A stretch of DNA of 64,000 nucleotides from Psychroserpens sp. (lineage in GTDB: Bacteria > Bacteroidota > Bacteroidia > Flavobacteriales > Flavobacteriaceae), in NCBI GenBank assembly GCA_017643165.1, contig JAEPNY010000003.1, forward strand, positions 1 through 64,000, written 5' to 3'. Of the stretch, positions 44,100-53,387 are shown piece after piece (the stretch's first letter is position 1; each line of letters opens with the position of its first letter). Both the position numbers and the translations under genes were made by a program. Below the pieces are notes generated by a model that was not told the DNA's origin, made no database searches, and saw only the letters and a program-made list of their open reading frames with translations.

Positions 44100-47060
44100 A
44101 TGAAAAAATTATCGCTACTATTAACGTTTATTTTTACTGTTTGTTTGTTAAATGCTCAAGAATATCGCCAAATGATTGCGAAGGGCACTTACACAGTTGC
44201 TGAAATCCAAGCTTCAGCAGAAGAATACTTTAATCGTGTTGGAACCGAAAGAGGTCGAGGCTATAAACCCTATAAACGATGGGAATATCAGGCCTTGCAA
44301 AATATGGACGAAAATGGAATGCTAAAAACTCCTGAGTTCTATTATAACGAATTGCAACGCTATAATAGTTACTTAAATGAAAGTTCCACTTTAGCCCGTA
44401 CAACCGTTGGAGGTTGGGAAGAAATGGGACCAGTATATTGGAATCAATCTAGTGGTTGGAATCCTGGTGTTGGTCGAATCACATCTGTCGCATCAGAAAA
44501 TGGAAATACCGATCATATGATCGTAGGCGCCAACTCAGGTGGAGTATGGAAGACGCTTGATGGTGGTGCGACATGGACAGTTCTCACAGATGATCTATCT
44601 AATCTTTTGGTATATGCGCTAACAATAGATCCAACAAATGCATCAAACTATTATTGGGGATCTAACAGCGGAACAATATTTAGATCTACGGATGCTGGTG
44701 CTACATGGACACTATTGGCAGATACTGGTGACGGAAATGTAAATAAAATATTGATAGATCCTACTAATACCAACAAAATGTACTGTTCTGTTGAAGGTGG
44801 TGGTATTTACAAGTCAACCGATGCTGGAATTACATGGGACAGGATAGAAAGTAGTGCAACAAATGGTTACGATGTTGAATTTAAACCAGGTGACACTAAT
44901 GTTATTTATGCATCGGGAACTTCGTTTTATATATCTACAGATGGCGGAAATACTTTTACGTCGCCTAATGGTTTAGGTGCATGGACACAAGAATTCGTAA
45001 GTGGAACAAATAATTGGACTACGGCTACATCTAATCAGAATAATACAGTTACGCCTCGTACTGGTAATGCAATGGCATTATTTTATATAGGAAACTTTTC
45101 ACAACCAACAACAAGCTTAATTACACCAAGTATGGATTTGACTGGAGCGACCAACGCGTCAGTAAGTTTTTCATATACGAATGTGAACTGGGCTGGTGAT
45201 ATTGATACCATGAGAGTTTTATATAAAACCTCGGCAGGTGGTGCTTGGATTGAATTAGCAGAATATACAGCAGAATCTACAAGTTGGAATGACATTACAT
45301 TAGCTTTACCTAATCCTTCTGCTGACTACTATGTCGCTTTCGAAGGAACGTCGTTCTATGGTCGCGGACTCACTTTAGATGACGTTAGTATTGATGATAC
45401 AACTTTAGGAACCGTTTTCCAAGATGGATTCGAAGCAAGTCCTAATTCTTTTGTTGGCGGACCTAAAATGATAGGAGTTTCTGCAGATGATCCAAATGTA
45501 GTTTACGTAGTAGAATCACAGAATGGAACTTTTGCTGGATTCCATAAATCAGTTAATAGTGGTGGTGTCTTTACGCAATTAGATCACACGAATAAGAACT
45601 ACTTTGGATATGCAACCAATGCGGATGATGATCTTGGTCAAGCACCTCGAGATATGGATGTTGCTGTGAATCCTAATGACGCCGATGATGTACATATTGC
45701 AGGTATTAACACTTGGCGGTCAACAGATGGTGGCGTGAATTTTAGTATTACGTCTCAGTGGGTTCCAGGAAATGCTGCAGCTTTAAATATTGGGTACTGT
45801 CATGCAGATGTAGATATTTTAGAATTCATGGGCGGTAAATTATATGCTGGGACCGACGGTGGTATCTATGTAGCAAATAATCCAACAGTGGTGGATTCAA
45901 ATTATTATACAGATTTATCCACTGGACTAGGGATTAAGCAGTTTTATAAAATTGGAGTAAGTCAGTCAGACCCTGTAATCGTAACAGGAGGGTCTCAAGA
46001 TAATGGTACTTCTACATTGGATGCGGCAGGATTATGGTCAGATTGGTTAGGTGCAGACGGTATGGAATCTTTTGTAGATAAAGACAATAACAACGTGCTA
46101 TATGGAACATCTCAGTTTGGAAGTCTTTACAGAACAACAAACGGAGGAGCATCACTTTCGGGTATATCGACACCGAGTTCAGGAAATTGGATTACACCAT
46201 TTGAACAAGATCCAATCGTTTCTAATACTATATATGCTGGATATAATCAAGTTTATAAATCTACTAACGCTGGTGGATCATGGACGACAATTTCGCAAGA
46301 TTTTGGTGGTGATCTTAATCACTTAAAAATTGCACCTTCAACAAACGAAATTATGTATGCGGCTATTGGAGATCGATTATTCGTGAATACGTTTGCATCA
46401 TTTAATACAACGTGGACAGAATTATTCGGGTTTGCTGGAACGATTAATTCAATCGCAATTCATCCAACAGATCCTAATAAGATTGCAATTGCTACGACAT
46501 CTAATAGAAAAGTGTACGTTTCAAATAATGGTGGAACAACATGGTTAAACTATCAATTCAATCTACCAGATTTTAGTTCAAGAGCTTTAGTTTGGGATGA
46601 CAATGGAAATAATGGTTTATACCTTGGAATGAACTATGGTGTGTATTATATTGATGATACCTATACAGAGTGGCAGCCGTTTAGTAACGGTCTACCTAAT
46701 GTGATTGTTAGTGAGTTAGAAATTAATTCAGTAGAAGGAAAAATATATGCCGGAACCTACGGACGTGGATTATGGCGTTCAGACCTTTTTGATGATACAT
46801 TGAGTCTTGCTGAATTTGAATTAGAAGGATTAGAAATGTATCCTAATCCAGCCAAAACTGAAGTCACTTTAAGCTGGGATAAAAGTACTGATGTTACGAT
46901 TCGAATATTTGATACACAAGGAAAGTTGATGTATATGGCTAAAGATCAAAATATCTTGGAAGCAAAATCTATAGATATCTCTAGTTTTTCAACTGGTCTT
47001 TATTTTGTTCGTGTAAATAATACTGAAGGCTTTGTGACTAAAAAATTGATCATCGACTAA
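44100..47060 (+). CDS. T9SS-exported protein with Sortilin/BNR-type repeats
   Basis: 986 residues: signal peptide (MKKLSLLLTFIFTVCLLNAQ), then many Asp-box-like repeats (STDAGATWTLL, STDAGITWDRI, STDGGNTFTSP, STDGGVNFSIT, STNAGGSWTTI, SNNGGTTWLNY) forming a VPS10/sortilin-type propeller. A jelly-roll-like insert, about residues 300-440, contains ITPSMDLTGATNASVSF and LDDVSIDD. The C terminus is a type A T9SS sorting domain (MYPNPAKTEVTL to GFVTKKLIID). It is therefore a likely surface or secreted protein processed by PorU. Its ligand or enzymatic role is unknown. Confidence 0.88.
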   Translation: MKKLSLLLTFIFTVCLLNAQEYRQMIAKGTYTVAEIQASAEEYFNRVGTERGRGYKPYKRWEYQALQNMDENGMLKTPEFYYNELQRYNSYLNESSTLARTTVGGWEEMGPVYWNQSSGWNPGVGRITSVASENGNTDHMIVGANSGGVWKTLDGGATWTVLTDDLSNLLVYALTIDPTNASNYYWGSNSGTIFRSTDAGATWTLLADTGDGNVNKILIDPTNTNKMYCSVEGGGIYKSTDAGITWDRIESSATNGYDVEFKPGDTNVIYASGTSFYISTDGGNTFTSPNGLGAWTQEFVSGTNNWTTATSNQNNTVTPRTGNAMALFYIGNFSQPTTSLITPSMDLTGATNASVSFSYTNVNWAGDIDTMRVLYKTSAGGAWIELAEYTAESTSWNDITLALPNPSADYYVAFEGTSFYGRGLTLDDVSIDDTTLGTVFQDGFEASPNSFVGGPKMIGVSADDPNVVYVVESQNGTFAGFHKSVNSGGVFTQLDHTNKNYFGYATNADDDLGQAPRDMDVAVNPNDADDVHIAGINTWRSTDGGVNFSITSQWVPGNAAALNIGYCHADVDILEFMGGKLYAGTDGGIYVANNPTVVDSNYYTDLSTGLGIKQFYKIGVSQSDPVIVTGGSQDNGTSTLDAAGLWSDWLGADGMESFVDKDNNNVLYGTSQFGSLYRTTNGGASLSGISTPSSGNWITPFEQDPIVSNTIYAGYNQVYKSTNAGGSWTTISQDFGGDLNHLKIAPSTNEIMYAAIGDRLFVNTFASFNTTWTELFGFAGTINSIAIHPTDPNKIAIATTSNRKVYVSNNGGTTWLNYQFNLPDFSSRALVWDDNGNNGLYLGMNYGVYYIDDTYTEWQPFSNGLPNVIVSELEINSVEGKIYAGTYGRGLWRSDLFDDTLSLAEFELEGLEMYPNPAKTEVTLSWDKSTDVTIRIFDTQGKLMYMAKDQNILEAKSIDISSFSTGLYFVRVNNTEGFVTKKLIID

Positions 47061-47083
47061 TCAATTCATACAATTTATTCAGG

Positions 47084-47112
47084 CCACCATCAGTTATAGA
47101 TGGTGGTTTTTT
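47084..47112 (+). terminator. terminator after the T9SS cargo gene
   Basis: Stem CCACCATC/GATGGTGG with a 7-base loop and T-run, 23 bases after the stop. Confidence 0.85.
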
Positions 47113-47124
47113 GTTTAATATCAA

Positions 47125-47153
47125 TTGAGTTTGCAAGACATATTGTAACTTCG
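47125..47153 (+). promoter_or_regulatory. candidate recR promoter
   Basis: TTG (47125-47127), 18-bp spacer, TAACTTCG (47146-47153), one mismatch from the -7 consensus. The recR ATG follows at 47159, so the mRNA would have almost no leader. Confidence 0.45.
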
Positions 47154-47158
47154 CGCAT

Positions 47159-47776
47159 ATGGAGTTTTCATCGAAATTATTGGAAAAAGCAGTGAATGAG
47201 ATGTCGCAATTACCTGGCGTAGGTAAGCGTACAGCCTTACGTTTAGTGTTGCACCTAATGCGTCAACCTCAACAGCAGACTTTAGATCTTTCAGAAGCAC
47301 TAGCCCAAATGCGAACAGAAATAAAATTTTGTAAAAGTTGTCATAATATCAGCGATACTGAAATTTGTGAGATCTGCGCTAATCCCAACCGTGTTGAGGA
47401 TGTTATTTGTGTAGTTGAAGATATAAGAGATGTCATGGCAATTGAAAATACAAGCTCCTTTAAAGGGTTATATCATGTACTCGGAGGCAAAATTTCTCCT
47501 ATGGATGGAATTGGACCAAATGACCTCAATATTCAGTCGTTGGTTGAAAAGGTGAAACAAGGAGCAGTTAAAGAATTAATTTTTGCGTTAGGCTCCACCA
47601 TGGAGGGCGATACTACAAACTTTTATATCTATAAACAGATTCAGGATTTTAATATCAAGACATCTACTATCGCCCGAGGAATTTCCGTAGGAAATGAATT
47701 AGAATATACCGATGAGGTTACGCTTGGTAGAAGTATAATCAACCGCATTCCTTTCGAAGCATCACTCAAATCATAA
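47159..47776 (+). CDS. recR: recombination protein RecR
   Basis: Recombination mediator acting with RecO/RecF at single-stranded gaps. Helix-hairpin-helix ([17 protein letters not shown]), a C4 zinc finger ([16 protein letters not shown]), a Toprim domain ([14 protein letters not shown]) and a Walker-B-like region to residue 205 are all present. The next gene begins 6 bases after the stop in the same reading frame. Confidence 0.95.
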   Translation: MEFSSKLLEKAVNEMSQLPGVGKRTALRLVLHLMRQPQQQTLDLSEALAQMRTEIKFCKSCHNISDTEICEICANPNRVEDVICVVEDIRDVMAIENTSSFKGLYHVLGGKISPMDGIGPNDLNIQSLVEKVKQGAVKELIFALGSTMEGDTTNFYIYKQIQDFNIKTSTIARGISVGNELEYTDEVTLGRSIINRIPFEASLKS

Positions 47777-47782
47777 TCGCAT

Positions 47783-48889
47783 TTGAAGTTATCTGTAATC
47801 ATATTGAATTATAATGTGCGCCATTTTTTAGAATTATGTCTAAGAAGTGTGTGTGCTGCCGTTAATGATTTAGATGCTGAAATTATTGTTGTAGATAATC
47901 AATCAACAGACGATAGTTGTCTGATGGTTAAGTCTTTATTTCCAGAGGTTGTTTTGATTGAAAATGACAATAACTACGGATTTTCAAAAGGTAATAATAT
48001 TGGAGTTGAAGTAGCGAAAGGCGATTACCTCTGCATTTTAAATCCAGATACCGTTGTTTCTGAAAATACATTCAGTTCATTACTAAAGTTTGCAGATCAA
48101 AAGCGTGAAATTGGAATTGTAGGTTGTAGACTTATAGATGGACAAGGTCGTTTCCTTCCAGAAAGTAAGCGCCATATCCCAACACCATGGGTAGCAATTA
48201 AAAAAATTCTTGGTTGGTCAAAGACCTATTACGCTTCAGAAGTGAACGAAATTGATACTGGGCCAGTCGCTGTATTCGTCGGTGCATTCATGTTACTTAA
48301 AAAGGACATTTATAATGCGGTTGGTGGATTTGACGAAGACTATTTTATGTATGGAGAAGATATTGATCTATCTTATAAAATTCTTAAAGCAGGTTACAAC
48401 AACTACTACGTAGGACAATCATCCATTATCCATTATAAAGGTGAAAGTACGCTGAAGGATAAATCTTACGCTAAACGGTTTTATGGTGCAATGCAAATCT
48501 TTTATGACAAGCATTTTAAATCCAATTTTATATTTGATACCTTGGTGTGGATTGGGATCAGAGTAGCACGTTTAACAAGTCCAAAAGACGAAAAACAAGA
48601 TAGAATTACAGGTCAATATATATTGGTGTCTTCAAAACAACATCCGAGTCTTGAATCGGCTTTAGATGCTCCAGTTGAATTGATTACAGATCTTAAGACT
48701 TATAATAATAAGACTGAATATATTCTTGATAATAACTATTTAGACTTCAATTCAATTATCGAAATACTGTCTAAAGCACCGAAAAATTCATCGGCTACAT
48801 TTAAAATTCTTCCAAAAAATTCTAACTTTATCATTGGAAGTAACAGTTCGAAACAACGAGGAGAGGTACTTTCGTTTGTAAACAATTAA
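47783..48889 (+). CDS. glycosyltransferase family 2
   Basis: 368 aa. The GT-A N-terminal fold opens with LSVIILNYNVRHFLELCL, then VDNQSTDDS, YGFSKGNNIG, LNPDTVV (DxD-like), GGFDEDYFMYGEDIDLSYK. The only plausible start is the TTG at 47783, because the recR stop lies in the same frame two codons upstream and the next in-frame ATG is past the conserved N-terminal strand. The C-terminal 110 residues are less conserved. Acceptor unknown, probably cell-envelope polysaccharide. Confidence 0.88.
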   Translation: MKLSVIILNYNVRHFLELCLRSVCAAVNDLDAEIIVVDNQSTDDSCLMVKSLFPEVVLIENDNNYGFSKGNNIGVEVAKGDYLCILNPDTVVSENTFSSLLKFADQKREIGIVGCRLIDGQGRFLPESKRHIPTPWVAIKKILGWSKTYYASEVNEIDTGPVAVFVGAFMLLKKDIYNAVGGFDEDYFMYGEDIDLSYKILKAGYNNYYVGQSSIIHYKGESTLKDKSYAKRFYGAMQIFYDKHFKSNFIFDTLVWIGIRVARLTSPKDEKQDRITGQYILVSSKQHPSLESALDAPVELITDLKTYNNKTEYILDNNYLDFNSIIEILSKAPKNSSATFKILPKNSNFIIGSNSSKQRGEVLSFVNN

Positions 48890-48969
48890 TTGAAAAAATC
48901 TCAATAAATGTGTTGAATTTTCATTAATTTTGCAATCTCTAAACAAATAACAGAGGCTAGATTACAGAT

Positions 48970-50310
48970 ATGGCAAAATTTGAACTTAAGCTACCCAAAA
49001 TGGGAGAGAGTGTTGCAGAGGCAACGATAACATCTTGGTTAAAGGAAGTTGGCGATACCATCGAAGCAGATGAAGCGGTATTGGAAATTGCGACTGATAA
49101 GGTTGATAGTGAAGTGCCTAGCGAAGTAGATGGTGTTTTAGTTGAAAAACTATTTGATATAGATGACGTTGTTCAAGTTGGGCAAACCATTGCAGTTATA
49201 GAAGTTGCAGGTGACGCCCCATCTACAAATGATACTCCAAAAGCAGAACCTGTTCAAGAAGCAATACAAGAAACCGCGCCAGCTGCAGCTGAAGTTGCGA
49301 AAACTGTAGAAGTTGCAAAGGAATCAGCTACTGCAATTGTGAGTTCTGGTGAACGCTTCTATTCTCCACTAGTTAAAAATATAGCCAAAAAAGAAGGTGT
49401 TTCCCAAGGCGAACTAGATGCCTTGTTGGGAACCGGTAAAGATGGTCGCGTTACTAAGAATGACATTTTAGCTTATCTGGATAATAGAGGAGCTACTGCG
49501 ACAGCTGCACCTGTTGAGCAAAAGCCAACCGTTCAAGCTGCATCAGCGCAATCAAATGTCGAAACAAAGAAACCTGAGGCGGCACCTGTAGTTGCTAATG
49601 GCGATGACGAGATCATTGAAATGACTCGAATGGGTAAATTGATCGCGCACCACATGGTAGAGTCTGTTCAGACATCTGCTCATGTACAAAGTTTCATTGA
49701 AGCTGATGTTACCAAAATTTGGAATTGGCGTAAAAAAGTAAAAGATGAATTCTTGAATAGAGAAGGAGAGAATCTTACGTTTACCCCAATATTTATGGAG
49801 GCAGTAGCAAAGGCGTTACGTGATTTCCCTATGATGAATATCTCAGTTCAAGGTGATAGCATTATAAAGAAAAAACATATCAATCTTGGAATGGCAGCAG
49901 CTTTACCTGATGGCAATTTGATCGTTCCTGTTATAAAAGATGCAGATCAACTGAATTTGGTTGGAATGACCAAAAAAGTGAATGATTTGGCAACTCGTGC
50001 TCGAAATAATGCGTTGAAACCTGATGATATTCAAGGTGGAACTTATACAGTGACCAATGTTGGTACCTTCGGAAGTATTATGGGAACACCAATAATTAAT
50101 CAGCCGCAAGTTGGAATTCTTGCTTTGGGTGCTATAAGAAAAGTGCCTGCCGTAGTAGAGACTCCTGAAGGTGATTTTATTGGTATTCGATATAGAATGT
50201 TCTTATCACATTCCTATGATCATCGTGTCGTTAATGGTGCTTTAGGAGGCCAATTTGTTAAGGCAGTAAAAGACTATCTCGAAGCTTGGGATCCCAATAG
50301 AGAGATTTAA
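48970..50310 (+). CDS. 2-oxo-acid dehydrogenase E2 component (single lipoyl domain), HxxxNG variant
   Basis: Acyltransferase core, most like the branched-chain 2-oxo acid dehydrogenase E2. One lipoyl domain (about residues 1-79, Lys44 in EIATDKVDSE), an Ala/Pro/Glu-rich linker, a peripheral-subunit-binding domain (about 131-170), a second linker and a catalytic domain. The active-site motif reads DHRVVNG: His418 is kept but the usual Asp at 422 is Asn, clear in the codon AAT. PdhC in this same window keeps Asp. A -7 box TAATTTTG (48925-48932) precedes it. The matching E1 is not nearby. Confidence 0.86.
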   Translation: MAKFELKLPKMGESVAEATITSWLKEVGDTIEADEAVLEIATDKVDSEVPSEVDGVLVEKLFDIDDVVQVGQTIAVIEVAGDAPSTNDTPKAEPVQEAIQETAPAAAEVAKTVEVAKESATAIVSSGERFYSPLVKNIAKKEGVSQGELDALLGTGKDGRVTKNDILAYLDNRGATATAAPVEQKPTVQAASAQSNVETKKPEAAPVVANGDDEIIEMTRMGKLIAHHMVESVQTSAHVQSFIEADVTKIWNWRKKVKDEFLNREGENLTFTPIFMEAVAKALRDFPMMNISVQGDSIIKKKHINLGMAAALPDGNLIVPVIKDADQLNLVGMTKKVNDLATRARNNALKPDDIQGGTYTVTNVGTFGSIMGTPIINQPQVGILALGAIRKVPAVVETPEGDFIGIRYRMFLSHSYDHRVVNGALGGQFVKAVKDYLEAWDPNREI

Positions 50311-50316
50311 ATTATA

Positions 50317-50348
50317 AAAGGCACAATGAAAATTGTGCCTTTCTTTTT
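50317..50348 (+). terminator. terminator of the E2 gene (bidirectional)
   Basis: Eleven-bp stem AAAGGCACAAT/ATTGTGCCTTT with loop GAAA, followed by a broken T-run, between converging genes. The last bases overlap the start of the next stop codon. Confidence 0.8.
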
Positions 50349-51534
50349 ATAGATAGCTTAACCACCACTTATCTTTATTTTCTAATTTGTAAGTCATGTA
50401 TTTTTTACAAATAGGATACAATAAAACCACTACAATCACCCAAACTATATAGGTCAACCAAAGGTCAAAACCTTTTGTAGCCAAATAACCACTTGTAAAT
50501 CGTGAAGTTGTGAAAATCATTTCCTTCCAATTTTCACCAAGCACTAATAAACCAATAATTCCAATAAAATGAATGAGGTATAGATGTATGATATAATAGA
50601 AAAATGGAACGCGACCGATAACCACCAATATACGCGTCCACCTATTTTTCACAGCATCAATGAGATATAATAAAATCATCGCAGGACCTAAGGTCATTAA
50701 AGCATAAAGGAGTGACGGTGGATATTTAGTTGTGTTAATGAATGACATTAACGTATACATAAAGTTCTCTTCTTTGTTCCATGGTGTTAAATTGCCATAA
50801 CCATTCACAAATCTTAAACCAATGAAAACAGTGATAGCTGTTAAACCTAAGTAGAGTAACCATTTTCGTCGAATTGATGCACTAAATTCCTTATGGTATA
50901 GTGTTCCAAAACAATACCCTAAAATCATAATTCCTAACCAAGGCAGAAAAGGGTATGCTATAAATAACATGGTTTCACCATTATTATAAAAAGCAGCACC
51001 TTGTTGGTGCGTCATATACCATAGAATAGATCCAATATCATTGCCTTGGGCTGTAATTCCATCTAGGAGATTATGTCCTACTAGAATAAGGAATCCGAGT
51101 ACAATTAATAGCCTTTTTTGTAAATAGATTAGTGCCGACAGGAACACCATACAAATGCCTATGGCCCAAATAACCTGAAAAATATGCAGTCCCAAAGCTA
51201 TATCAAACGTCCAGGCCAAGTTTACTACGGTCAACTCGATAAATATGAGCCAGAGCCCTCGAGTAAATAGAAATTTGGAAAGCGTCTTCTTTGATTGCTT
51301 TTGGCTGCCGTATAAAAACGCCGAGGTTCCTGCTAAAAACACGAAAACTGGTGCGCAGAAATGAGTGATCCACCGCGTAAAGAATAAGCCTGGAGTGGTC
51401 GTATCCATATTGGTCGGATCAATGTACAAATAGCCGTAATTAGTATAATCTCTAACATGATCTAGTGCCATCAGTATCATGGCAAGGCCGCGTAAGACGT
51501 CAATCGACTCTATGCGCTTGGATTTAGTTTTCAT
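50347..51534 (-). CDS. multi-span membrane protein, DUF1624 / heparan-alpha-glucosaminide acetyltransferase-like
   Basis: 395 residues with about ten hydrophobic segments. The N-terminal RIESIDVLRGLAMILMALDHVRDY is the signature of the DUF1624/YeiB-type acyltransferase-like group, which is thought to move acyl groups across the inner membrane. The His in LDHVRD fits the catalytic-His position in the family (known for HGSNAT). Acceptor and donor are unknown. Confidence 0.8.
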   Translation of the reverse strand: MKTKSKRIESIDVLRGLAMILMALDHVRDYTNYGYLYIDPTNMDTTTPGLFFTRWITHFCAPVFVFLAGTSAFLYGSQKQSKKTLSKFLFTRGLWLIFIELTVVNLAWTFDIALGLHIFQVIWAIGICMVFLSALIYLQKRLLIVLGFLILVGHNLLDGITAQGNDIGSILWYMTHQQGAAFYNNGETMLFIAYPFLPWLGIMILGYCFGTLYHKEFSASIRRKWLLYLGLTAITVFIGLRFVNGYGNLTPWNKEENFMYTLMSFINTTKYPPSLLYALMTLGPAMILLYLIDAVKNRWTRILVVIGRVPFFYYIIHLYLIHFIGIIGLLVLGENWKEMIFTTSRFTSGYLATKGFDLWLTYIVWVIVVVLLYPICKKYMTYKLENKDKWWLSYL

Positions 51535-51640
51535 AATGGATTGAAATTAGTTGGTGAGTTCTAAGTTCGTCTAATTATTCCATATTCCAAAATCTTCAAA
51601 TCCACAGAAATCTCATTATCTTTGTCAAAAAATTTGCTAC

Positions 51641-52414
51641 ATGCAACTCAATTTATCAAAGCCCATCTGTTTTTTCGATCTGGAAACAACCGGAATTAAC
51701 ATTACTAATGACAGAATAGTTGAAATTTCGATCTTAAAAGTTTATCCGAATGGAAAGGAAGAATCTTATACACAGCGCGTGAATCCTACAATTCCTATTC
51801 CTGCTGAAGTAACTAAGGTTCATGGGATTTCCGATGCCGATGTCGCAGATAAACCGACATTTAAGGAAATTTCGAAGGAAGTGCATCATATGATTAAAGA
51901 TTCCGACCTAGGAGGTTTTAATTCCAATCGATTCGATATTCCTTTGTTGGCTGAAGAAATGTTACGCGCTGAAGTTGATTTCGATATGAAGAATCGTCAA
52001 TCAATAGACGTGCAAACTATATTTCACAAAATGGAACAACGTACATTAAGTGCAGCCTACAAGTTCTATTGTGATAAGAATTTAGATGATGCACATAGTG
52101 CTGAAGCAGATACAAAAGCGACATTTGAAGTGTTAAAGGCGCAAATTGAACGTTATGAAGAACTGGAAAATGATGCGAAGTTCTTGGCCGAATTTAGCTC
52201 AAGAAAACGATTTGCTGATTTTGCGGGATTCATTGCTTACAATAAAGAAGGTCAAGAATGTTTTTCATTTGGAAAGCATAAAGGGAAACTGGTAACCGAT
52301 GTATTGGAAAATGAACCAGGATATTTTGGTTGGTTGTTGAATGCCGATTTTCCACTATATACCAAGAAAGTACTTACCGCAATTAAATTGAGAGCATTCA
52401 ATAATAAACTGTGA
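51641..52414 (+). CDS. DEDDh 3'-5' exonuclease with C-terminal DUF3820-like domain
   Basis: DnaQ-type exonuclease of 257 aa. ExoI has FFDLETTG (Asp, Glu), ExoII GFNSNRFDIPLL (Asp), ExoIII DDAHSAEADTKATF (His, Asp), completing DEDDh. The C-terminal part (about 185-255: FSFGKHKGKLVTDVLENEPGYFGWLL) is the DUF3820/quorum-sensing-regulated-factor fold. A -7 box TATCTTTG (51617-51624) with TTC 19 bp upstream lies before the ATG. It could act in repair or RNA processing. Leads a run of four plus-strand genes. Confidence 0.85.
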   Translation: MQLNLSKPICFFDLETTGINITNDRIVEISILKVYPNGKEESYTQRVNPTIPIPAEVTKVHGISDADVADKPTFKEISKEVHHMIKDSDLGGFNSNRFDIPLLAEEMLRAEVDFDMKNRQSIDVQTIFHKMEQRTLSAAYKFYCDKNLDDAHSAEADTKATFEVLKAQIERYEELENDAKFLAEFSSRKRFADFAGFIAYNKEGQECFSFGKHKGKLVTDVLENEPGYFGWLLNADFPLYTKKVLTAIKLRAFNNKL

Positions 52415-52434
52415 TAACAATTAAGTTGACTTAG

Positions 52435-53046
52435 ATGAAACTTATCTGCATAGGTAGAAATTACACCGAACATATTGAAGAGCTGGAAAATGAAAGACCA
52501 ACAGATCCTGTGGTATTTCTTAAACCAGATACCTCGATACTCTTAAAGAAGCATCCCTTTTTCATTCCTGACTTTTCTAATGATGTACATCACGAAGTTG
52601 AAATCTTAGTTAAGATTAATAGAGTAGGGAAACATATCGCTAAGAAATTTGCTCATAAATACTATAACGAAATTGGATTAGGTATTGATTTTACGGCACG
52701 TGATTTACAATCACAACTAAAATCTAAAGGTTTACCATGGGAAAAAGCAAAAGCGTTTGATGGTGCTGCAGTCATAGGTGAATGGTTGCCGAAGTCTAAT
52801 TTTGATAATGTCGATAACATTAATTTTAGTTTATTAAAAAATGATACGCCTGTGCAACAAGGGAATACCAGTCACATGCTATGGAAAATTGATGAGATCA
52901 TAGAATATGTCTCTAAATATTTTACTTTAAAGATTGGAGATATTATATTTACGGGAACACCAGCAGGAGTTGGCAAAGTTATTGCTAACGATAAATTAAA
53001 GGGATATATCGAAGACAAAGAATTGTTTTCAATTACAGTTAAATAA
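52435..53046 (+). CDS. fumarylacetoacetate hydrolase (FAH) family protein
   Basis: 203 residues matching the FAH C-terminal domain: ICIGRNYTEH, HHEVEILV (metal-binding Glu pair), GLGIDFTARD, and FTGTPAGVG. Members cleave C-C bonds in oxo-acids or decarboxylate oxaloacetate; the substrate here is unknown. It is 20 bases downstream of the exonuclease and overlaps the Hpt gene by one base (TAATG), so the genes are cotranscribed. Confidence 0.86.
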   Translation: MKLICIGRNYTEHIEELENERPTDPVVFLKPDTSILLKKHPFFIPDFSNDVHHEVEILVKINRVGKHIAKKFAHKYYNEIGLGIDFTARDLQSQLKSKGLPWEKAKAFDGAAVIGEWLPKSNFDNVDNINFSLLKNDTPVQQGNTSHMLWKIDEIIEYVSKYFTLKIGDIIFTGTPAGVGKVIANDKLKGYIEDKELFSITVK

Positions 53047-53387
53047 TGGAACAACATTACAAATTAACACGCGTCAAAGAATTAGCAGATAATGACATGG
53101 ATTTCGTAAAGTCACTCGCAGAGGCCTTTTTGGAAGAAGTACCTGTTGATGCTGAGCGACTTAAAATAGCCGTAGGCGAAGAAGATTATTATAATGCATA
53201 TCAGGCAGCTCATAAAATGAAACCAACGGTTGATCTTTTTGAATTGGGCGTTTTACAGGATCTTATCGTAGTGCAAGATTGGGGTAAATTCGAGAAGCAT
53301 GGCGAAGATTGTTCCAGAGAGTTAGAATTAGTATTAAGCGCTGTAGAAAACGCTACTGCCGAATTAAAAGAAGACTTTAATCTGTAA
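53046..53387 (+). CDS. histidine-containing phosphotransfer (Hpt) domain protein
   Basis: 113 residues, a single helical bundle. The phosphorylatable His lies in YQAAHKMKPTVDLF (about His57), the equivalent of the Hpt AHxLK motif. No histidine kinase or response regulator is encoded nearby, so its partners are elsewhere. It is one base overlapped on both sides (with the FAH and cinA genes), indicating tight coupling. Confidence 0.8.
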   Translation: MEQHYKLTRVKELADNDMDFVKSLAEAFLEEVPVDAERLKIAVGEEDYYNAYQAAHKMKPTVDLFELGVLQDLIVVQDWGKFEKHGEDCSRELELVLSAVENATAELKEDFNL

